Assembly (NCBI RefSeq): GCF_021556475.1
Contig: NZ_JAKGBZ010000012.1
Coordinates: 38,944 to 102,943 of the forward strand
Reading direction: 5' to 3'
DNA length: 64,000 nt
DNA from: Acidiphilium iwatense
Lineage (GTDB): Bacteria; Pseudomonadota; Alphaproteobacteria; Acetobacterales; Acetobacteraceae
The position numbers were made by a program, and so were the translations under genes. The stretch's first letter is position 1. Each line of letters begins with the position of its first letter. Below the pieces are notes generated by a model. That model saw only the letters and a program-made list of their open reading frames with translations, searched no databases and was not told the DNA's origin. Of the stretch, positions 59,488 to 64,000 are shown in pieces.

Positions 59488-60327
59488 TCAGAACAGCCCG
59501 AACAGGAAGCCGCCCGACCGCTTGGGCTTCGCCACCCCGTTCAGCAGCCCATGGGCGCGCAGCTTGGCGTAGGCGTCCCGATACCAGCGCGAGCCGGGAT
59601 AATTGTAGCCGAGCACGGCGGCGGTGCGGTGCGCCTCCTTGGTCAGGCCGAGATCGAGATAGCATTCGACCAGCCGTTCCAGTGCCTCGGGAACGAAGGT
59701 CGTGGTCTGGAAGTCCTGCACCACCGCCTGGTATTTGATGATCGCCGCTGCGTAGAGATTCTGCCGCTCGTAGAACCGCCCGATCGCCATTTCATGTCCG
59801 GCGAGCCGGTTTTCCGCCAGGCGAAGCTTGACCCGCGCATCCCGCGCGTAGGCGCTGTCGGGGAATCGGGTGACGACATCCTGCAGCGCCTGCACCGCTT
59901 CGAGGGTGAAAGTCTGGTCGTGCCGCACGCCCTCGATCTGTTCGTAATAGCAGAGCGCGCGCAAATAATAGGCGTAGGCCGCTTCCGGGCTCGCCGGATG
60001 GAGCTGGATGAAGCGGTTGAGCGCGCCGACCGCCGTGGTGAAATCCTGCCGCCGGTATTCGGCATAGCCGTGCAGAAGCTCCGCATGGGTCGCCCAGGTC
60101 GAATACGGATAATTGACTTCGACCTCGTTGAACGCCGCCGAGGCTTTCTTGTTCTCGCCTTTCCGCAGATAGGCGAGGCCATTGGCGTAGAGCGTCCCCG
60201 CGGGCGGCAGAATTTTTTCCTTGCCCGACGCCGCGTCCTTTCCGGTATGCGGATGGCCGCCGCCGAACAGGCCGCAGCCGCCGAGGGCAAGCGGCGCGAG
60301 AACGATCAGATGCCTGAGCCGCGTCAT
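59488..60327 (-). CDS. bamD: Outer membrane assembly lipoprotein BamD
   Basis: This 279-residue lipoprotein is a TPR component of the BAM complex that inserts outer membrane proteins. The lipobox is LALGGC (Cys about 18). TPR-like repeats run from about 45 to 265 (YANGLAYLRKGENKKASAAFNEVEVNYPYS; AYYLRALCYYEQ; PDSAYARDARVKLRLAENRLAGHEMAIGRFY). ATG 60327 is the natural signal-peptide start. lpxC, usually upstream of bamD, is absent here; rpsA is divergent instead. Confidence 0.93.
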   Translation of the reverse strand: MTRLRHLIVLAPLALGGCGLFGGGHPHTGKDAASGKEKILPPAGTLYANGLAYLRKGENKKASAAFNEVEVNYPYSTWATHAELLHGYAEYRRQDFTTAVGALNRFIQLHPASPEAAYAYYLRALCYYEQIEGVRHDQTFTLEAVQALQDVVTRFPDSAYARDARVKLRLAENRLAGHEMAIGRFYERQNLYAAAIIKYQAVVQDFQTTTFVPEALERLVECYLDLGLTKEAHRTAAVLGYNYPGSRWYRDAYAKLRAHGLLNGVAKPKRSGGFLFGLF

Positions 60328-60471
60328 ACTGGACCTCGGCGGCACAGGATTGGCGGCAGGGCGGGGATACGGGCCGGTCTGGGGGTGCGCGTGCGTCATC
60401 GGGGCGGGCTTATAGCATGTGATTCGGGCGCGCGAAGCCTCGGCAGTTATGGAGAGAGTCGCTATCGCCGC

Positions 60472-60493
60472 GCGCGGGTTGCAAAACCCGCGC
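60472..60493. other. Perfect hairpin in the bamD/rpsA intergenic region
   Basis: GCGCGGGTT-GCAA-AACCCGCGC is a perfect 9-bp stem with a GCAA loop of the GNRA type, about 190 bp upstream of rpsA. It has no T-run. An rpsA mRNA leader element or binding site is possible. The rest of 60328-60679 holds no supported gene. Confidence 0.4.
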
Positions 60494-60679
60494 AAACTGC
60501 GTATTTCCAGGCCAGCCGCGCGCATGATGTGCGCGGCCCGTTTCCGCATGGGAATGATGTTCAACCAGCCCGGCCCCTCAGCACCGGGCAGTCGCGACGA
60601 AACGCCCCGGATGGTGGGCGCGGCGCGCAAGCCAACCCGGCCGGCCCACCGGCCTCGTTTCAAGGATCAAGACCGCTTC

Positions 60680-62422
60680 ATGGGTTCAACCGCAACTGCC
60701 ATGCGCTCGCAAGGCGCTCACGATTTCACCAACGCTACAGGTTCGGGCACCGAGGATTTCGCCGCCCTGCTCGACAGCACCTTGGGCAGCAACACCGGGT
60801 TCGAAGGCTCGGTCGTCTCGGGCCGGGTCTCGCGCATCGACGATGATTTCGTCGTCGTCGATGTCGGCCTGAAAAGCGAAGGCCGCGTTCCGGTCAAGGA
60901 ATTCGGCACCCAGGAAGTCAAGCCGGGCGACGTGTTCGATCTCTATATCGAGCGCTACGAGGACAAGGACGGTTCGATCGTCCTGTCGCGCGAGAAGGCG
61001 CGGCGCGAGGAAGCCTGGACCACGCTGGAACGGGCCCACGAAGCACAAACCAGAGTCAACGGCGTCATTCATGGCCGGGTCAAAGGCGGCTTCACCGTCG
61101 ATCTCGGCGGCGCCACCGCGTTCCTGCCGGGCAGCCAGGTCGATATCCGCCCGGTGCGCGATGTTACGCCTCTGATGGGCACGCCGCAGCCGTTCCAGAT
61201 CCTGAAAATGGATCGCGCGCGCGGCAACATCGTCGTCTCCCGCCGTGCCGTCCTGGAAGAAACCCGCGCCGAGCAGCGCAGCGAGCTGATCCAGGGCCTC
61301 AAGGAAGGCCAGATCCTCGACGGTGTGGTGAAAAACATCACCGATTACGGCGCCTTCGTCGATCTCGGCGGCGTCGATGGCCTGCTCCACGTCACCGACA
61401 TCGCGTGGCGCCGCATCAATCACCCGGCCGAGGCACTCACCATCGGCCAGCCGGTGCGCGTGCAGGTGATCCGCTTCAATTCCGACACCCAGCGCATCAG
61501 CCTCGGCATGAAGCAGCTCGAAACCGATCCGTGGGACGGTGTCGACGTCAAATATCCGCCTGGAATCAAGGTCACCGGCCGGGTCACCAACATCACCGAT
61601 TACGGCGCCTTCGTGGAGTTGGAGCCCGGCGTCGAGGGGCTGGTTCACGTCTCCGAAATGTCCTGGACCAAAAAGAACGCCCATCCCGGCAAGATCGTCG
61701 CCACCAGCCAGGAAGTCGAGGTCATGGTGCTCGACGTCGATGCCGGCAAGCGCCGCATCTCGCTCGGGCTCAAGCAGGTCAGCCGCAACCCTTGGGAGCA
61801 GTTCATGGACGAACATCCCGTGGGCTCCGTGGTCGAGGGCGAGATTCGCAACACCACCGAGTTCGGCCTGTTCATCGGCCTCGCCCCGGAAATCGACGGC
61901 ATGGTCCACATGTCCGACCTGTCGTGGGACGAGCCGGGCGAGCTTGCCATGGCGAAGTTCAACAAAGGCGATATCGTCAAGGCGAAGGTACTCGATGTCG
62001 ATGTCGAAAAGGAGCGCATCAGCCTCGGCGTGAAGCAGCTTGAGGAAGACCCCGCCGCCGGCGTGCTCGACCGTGTCCACAAAGGCATGGTCGTGACCTG
62101 CGTGATCACCGCGGTTCAGGCCAACGGGCTCGAAGTGAAGGTGGACGACGTTCTCACCGGCTTCATCCGCCGCGCCGAACTCGCGCGCGACAAGGCGGAC
62201 CAGCGCCCGGACAAGTTCGCCGTCGGCGAAAAGATCGACGCGAAGATCACCGCGGTCGATCGTGCGGCGCGCAAACTCCAGCTCACCGTCAAGGGCCGCG
62301 AGATCGACGAGGAGAAGCAGGCGATGGCCGATTTCGGCTCGTCGGATTCGGGTGCCTCGCTCGGCGACATCCTCGGTGCGGCGATCCGCCGCCGCAACCA
62401 GCAGGCCCAGACCGAAAACTGA
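60680..62422 (+). CDS. rpsA: 30S ribosomal protein S1
   Basis: This 580-residue protein has six S1 domains: GRVSRIDDDFVVVDVGLKSEG, GRVKGGFTVDLGGATAFLPG, GVVKNITDYGAFVDLGGVDGL, GRVTNITDYGAFVELEPG, GEIRNTTEFGLFIGLAPE and CVITAVQANGLEVKVDDVL. It brings mRNA to the 30S subunit. The ATG at 60680 (MGSTATAMRSQGAHDF) is used because the frame upstream is unlike S1; ATG 60701 is an alternative. cmk, often upstream of rpsA, is absent. It ends in an intrinsic terminator. Confidence 0.95.
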   Translation: MGSTATAMRSQGAHDFTNATGSGTEDFAALLDSTLGSNTGFEGSVVSGRVSRIDDDFVVVDVGLKSEGRVPVKEFGTQEVKPGDVFDLYIERYEDKDGSIVLSREKARREEAWTTLERAHEAQTRVNGVIHGRVKGGFTVDLGGATAFLPGSQVDIRPVRDVTPLMGTPQPFQILKMDRARGNIVVSRRAVLEETRAEQRSELIQGLKEGQILDGVVKNITDYGAFVDLGGVDGLLHVTDIAWRRINHPAEALTIGQPVRVQVIRFNSDTQRISLGMKQLETDPWDGVDVKYPPGIKVTGRVTNITDYGAFVELEPGVEGLVHVSEMSWTKKNAHPGKIVATSQEVEVMVLDVDAGKRRISLGLKQVSRNPWEQFMDEHPVGSVVEGEIRNTTEFGLFIGLAPEIDGMVHMSDLSWDEPGELAMAKFNKGDIVKAKVLDVDVEKERISLGVKQLEEDPAAGVLDRVHKGMVVTCVITAVQANGLEVKVDDVLTGFIRRAELARDKADQRPDKFAVGEKIDAKITAVDRAARKLQLTVKGREIDEEKQAMADFGSSDSGASLGDILGAAIRRRNQQAQTEN

Positions 62423-62450
62423 TCTTTTGCTCCCTCCAGCGCCTTTGGAA

Positions 62451-62480
62451 ACGCCGCCCCACGGGCGGCGTTTTCTATTT
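62451..62480 (+). terminator. Intrinsic terminator of rpsA
   Basis: ACGCCGCCC-CAC-GGGCGGCGT forms a perfect 9-bp GC-rich stem followed by TTTTCTATTTTT. It starts 28 bp after the rpsA stop. This is the clearest intrinsic terminator in the window. Confidence 0.9.
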
Positions 62481-62784
62481 TTGTCGCTCCTGAATCGTCA
62501 TCCATGTCTGTCTACGCCGGATAGAGAAGTCACGATTTCTCACCGTTAGAGATGTCACAGCACCGACGTTCGGGGTCGGGCGTCGAGCGGCCGCGGAGCC
62601 GTCAGTTCGCGCAGTGCCCGATCGCCGGCCGATGCACGGGCCGTTCGGCTTCGGACTCTTCTCCGATTGCGCCGTTAGGCGCGGGAGGCACGTAGAGCTT
62701 CCGCGCCGCAAGCAGACATTCCGAACGTCGGAGAAGGGTGGTTAGCGCACCTTGATGGGCTTTAAGGAAGCGGTCTCAGTCCCC
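62481..62784. other. Gene-free interval after rpsA terminator
   Basis: I see no gene, repeat or recognisable element in these 304 bp. Short minus-strand frames are Arg/Ser-rich without family resemblance. It is the junction between conserved core genes and the acquired-looking tail. Confidence 0.5.
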
Positions 62785-63060
62785 TCACGTCCGCTCGATG
62801 CTCAGCGTCCCTGGCGGCAATGGAGTCAGCAGGCCGGTTACATCCGCCGACAGGTCCAGCCATCGGGCGAAGTCGGCCTTCTCTAAAGATTACGGGCTGG
62901 CGGTTGGGGGGCGCCCGGCTGTCCTCGCCTGCCTCGGTCGTGATGATGGCAAAGCTCTCCAGCGGACCTTCCGCTGTCTCGGCCTTGTCCCAGAGCCCCG
63001 CGAACGACCACCAGTCCTCTATCGCAAGAGCCGAAACCTCCCGCGCCACGTGGAACTTGA
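62785..63060 (-). pseudogene. SOS response-associated peptidase (SRAP/YedK) remnant, frameshifted
   Basis: The minus strand reads WWSFAGLWDKAETAEGPLESFAIITTEAGEDSRAPPNRQPVIFRE, the C-terminal half of an SRAP/HMCES-type protein. The homology then shifts frame to ADFARWLDLSADVTGLLTPLPPGTLSIERT and stops at 62785. The N-terminal half with the catalytic Cys2 is absent. SRAP proteins shield abasic sites in single-stranded DNA; this copy cannot. Confidence 0.75.
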
Positions 63061-63083
63061 CGGCTACTATTGAGTGACGCTAT

Positions 63084-63100
63084 ATACCAGTAGTCAGTAT
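63084..63100. promoter_or_regulatory. Candidate PadR operator
   Basis: ATAC-CAGTAGTCA-GTAT is a short inverted repeat 26 bp upstream of the PadR start, in a locally AT-rich TATATAC context. PadR proteins often bind short inverted repeats with an 8-10 bp spacer near their own promoters. Binding is inferred. Confidence 0.4.
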
Positions 63101-63125
63101 CGATGAGTAGCCAGAGAGGGTGTTC

Positions 63126-63455
63126 GTGGGCAAGCAGATGACGGAGATGCTCAAGGGCACGCTGGAGGGCATCGTCCTCGCGATCCTGTCCGTGCAGCCC
63201 GAGTATGGCTACGAGATCACGGCACGGTTGCGGGAGCAGGGCTTCTCCGACATCGCCGAAGGCACCGTCTACGCCCTGCTCGTCAGGAACGAGCAAAAGG
63301 GCCTCGTCGACGTGGAGAAGATCCCGTCCGAGAAGGGGCCGCCGCGCAAGGTGTATTCGCTCAACGCTCAGGGACGGGAATATCTCGAAGAGTTCTGGAG
63401 GACCTGGAACTTCCTCGCGGAACGGCTCGAACAGCTCCACACAGGAAGGAAATAG
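63126..63455 (+). CDS. PadR family transcriptional regulator
   Basis: This 109-residue winged-helix regulator has the PadR core (MLKGTLEGIVLAILSVQPEYGYEITARLREQGFSDIAEGTVYALLVRNEQKGLVDVEKI) and a dimerising C-terminal helix (LEEFWRTWNFLAERLEQL). GTG 63126 (then GKQMTEMLKG) matches the common family start; GTG 63120 and ATG 63138 are alternatives. The sequence closely resembles actinobacterial PadR proteins paired with DUF1048 genes, suggesting transfer. It is directly upstream of such a gene. Confidence 0.88.
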   Translation: MGKQMTEMLKGTLEGIVLAILSVQPEYGYEITARLREQGFSDIAEGTVYALLVRNEQKGLVDVEKIPSEKGPPRKVYSLNAQGREYLEEFWRTWNFLAERLEQLHTGRK

Positions 63456-63457
63456 AC

Positions 63458-63823
63458 ATGGCCACAGGGTGGATCGAGCAGATCACAGGGTCGATCGAGC
63501 AGAAGAGGCGCTACTGGCAGTACAAAGCGCGCACGGAACAGCTTCCCGCGAATTATCGCGCGGCAATCGATGCGCTGAATCGGTACCTGATGTACTTCGG
63601 GTCGATAACGAAAGGGGACACCCTGGTGTCGATGCTGGAGGATCTCGCAGATCTCTTCGAGCAGAGCGCGGCGAACGGAACCCCGATCCGCGCGATCGTT
63701 GGGGAGGACCCTGTGGAGTTCGCCGAGGCGTTTCTCCAAAACTACTCGGAAGGTCAGTGGATCAATAAGGAGCGGAAACGGCTGACCGACGCCATCGATC
63801 GCGTCGCGGGCAACGAACCGTAA
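63458..63823 (+). CDS. DUF1048 protein
   Basis: This 121-residue helical protein is of the DUF1048 family (WIEQITGSIEQKRRYWQYKARTEQLPANYRAAIDALNRYL and the conserved DPVEFAEAFLQNY). Members are found next to PadR genes in actinobacteria and firmicutes. Function is unknown. It lies 2 bp after padR and is certainly cotranscribed. Insertion-sequence DNA begins about 55 bp downstream. Confidence 0.85.
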   Translation: MATGWIEQITGSIEQKRRYWQYKARTEQLPANYRAAIDALNRYLMYFGSITKGDTLVSMLEDLADLFEQSAANGTPIRAIVGEDPVEFAEAFLQNYSEGQWINKERKRLTDAIDRVAGNEP

Positions 63824-63877
63824 CGAAAGAGAGAGCGGATATCCATCAGGATGGAGGCACTAGGCAATGAATGACGT

Positions 63878-64000
63878 TGAACCGCGCCGGGAATCCCGGA
63901 GGCTCCAACTCTTGAGTAGGATGGAGCAATGGAAAAGCGGAAGACATCGAACAGATATTCACCTGAGGTCCGCGAACGCGCGGTGCGGATGGTGCTGGAG
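63878..64000 (+). mobile_element. IS3-family insertion sequence, left end (partial)
   Basis: TGAACCGCGCCGGGAATCCC at 63878 and the following GGAGGCTCCAACTCTTGAG...GGATGGAGCA are typical of the left end and leader of IS3-family elements with a TGAACCG inverted repeat. The first transposase gene starts at 63929. The element runs off the right edge, so its right end and target duplication cannot be seen. Confidence 0.75.
63929..64000 (+). CDS. IS3-family transposase OrfA (partial)
   Basis: The first 24 codons (MEKRKTSNRYSPEVRERAVR, then MVLE) are the start of an IS3-type OrfA helix-turn-helix protein. A GGATGGAG sequence precedes the ATG. The gene continues beyond the window. Confidence 0.85.
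   Translation, partial: MEKRKTSNRYSPEVRERAVRMVLE

Noticed and set aside
60686..62080. A 464-codon minus-strand frame opposite rpsA
   Set aside because: It mirrors the S1 repeats, giving periodic but meaningless sequence. rpsA is certain.

Overview
The window is chromosomal DNA from a GC-rich, Gram-negative, flagellated alphaproteobacterium. BamD and FlgI/FlgJ with FliX (an alphaproteobacterial flagellar regulator), a zinc-ligand-poor DksA and a NrtR/NadQ-type regulator next to nadABC all fit this. The gene complement and a YdeP-type acid-resistance oxidoreductase suggest Rhodospirillales, probably Acetobacteraceae (Acidiphilium-like). That placement is an inference; no rRNA gene is present. 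I found no tRNA, rRNA or CRISPR array.

Layout. 1-558: 5' part of pntA (minus strand). 941-3892: a ClpP-family protease, then a cytochrome b561 / ECF sigma / anti-sigma unit, then a frameshifted 112-bp copy of the clpP 3' end. 3913-6222: a YdeP-like molybdopterin oxidoreductase. 6391-9295: a stress-type island, largely decayed. It holds a PRC-barrel protein, a small basic protein, a PfpI/DJ-1 pseudogene split by a 179-bp MITE-like insert, and a YciF remnant joined to a 5'-truncated formaldehyde dehydrogenase. 9416-14108: NUDIX, SSS symporter, small membrane protein and M20 amidohydrolase, divergent from an IclR regulator with a palindromic site between. 14241-17032: transposase relic, class V aminotransferase and NCS1 permease. 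17122-24563: a complete histidine-utilisation locus (hutF, then hutI-hutH-hutG-hutU, then convergent hutC) with a perfect HutC-type palindrome in the hutF/hutI divergent promoter. The enzyme set is the five-step route through HutF and HutG.

24612-29044: a minus-strand operon cysS-trmJ-aspA-glycosyltransferase. 29159-35409: NRAMP-type transporter with a Fur-like box, a Phd/VapC toxin-antitoxin pair with its own palindrome, GNAT, M20 dipeptidase, glycosyltransferase and a FetAB-like ABC exporter. 35472-40520: SDR, then an NrtR/NadQ-like repressor and nadA-nadB-nadC behind a perfect 8+3+8 palindrome. 40527-42952: DUF3429 protein, a palindrome-rich intergenic block, a GYD protein, a Pro/Tyr repeat protein and a CinA-like protein. 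42959-47022: a GNAT-NUDIX fusion, then proA-nadD-rsfS-rlmH. 47158-51607: ICMT-like protein, two tandem VC0807-like membrane paralogues, a secreted protein and a hybrid histidine kinase. 51625-55770: GT4, a flgI-flgJ-flgN-like operon, divergent fliX, then dksA. 55774-62480: ligA-recN-bamD (minus) divergent from rpsA, which ends in a clear intrinsic terminator. 62785-64000: a recently acquired-looking tail with an SRAP pseudogene, a PadR-DUF1048 pair of actinobacterial appearance and the left end of an IS3-family element.

Most of the window is ordinary housekeeping and catabolism in tightly overlapping operons. The unusual parts are the duplicated clpP end around the sigma-factor cassette, the MITE-like insert, the decayed island at 7.3-9.3 kb, a set of ATACCA...TGGTAT palindromes, a structured leader before clpP, and the regulatory palindromes of the hut, nad, IclR and toxin-antitoxin loci. 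No clearly new multi-gene system is visible.
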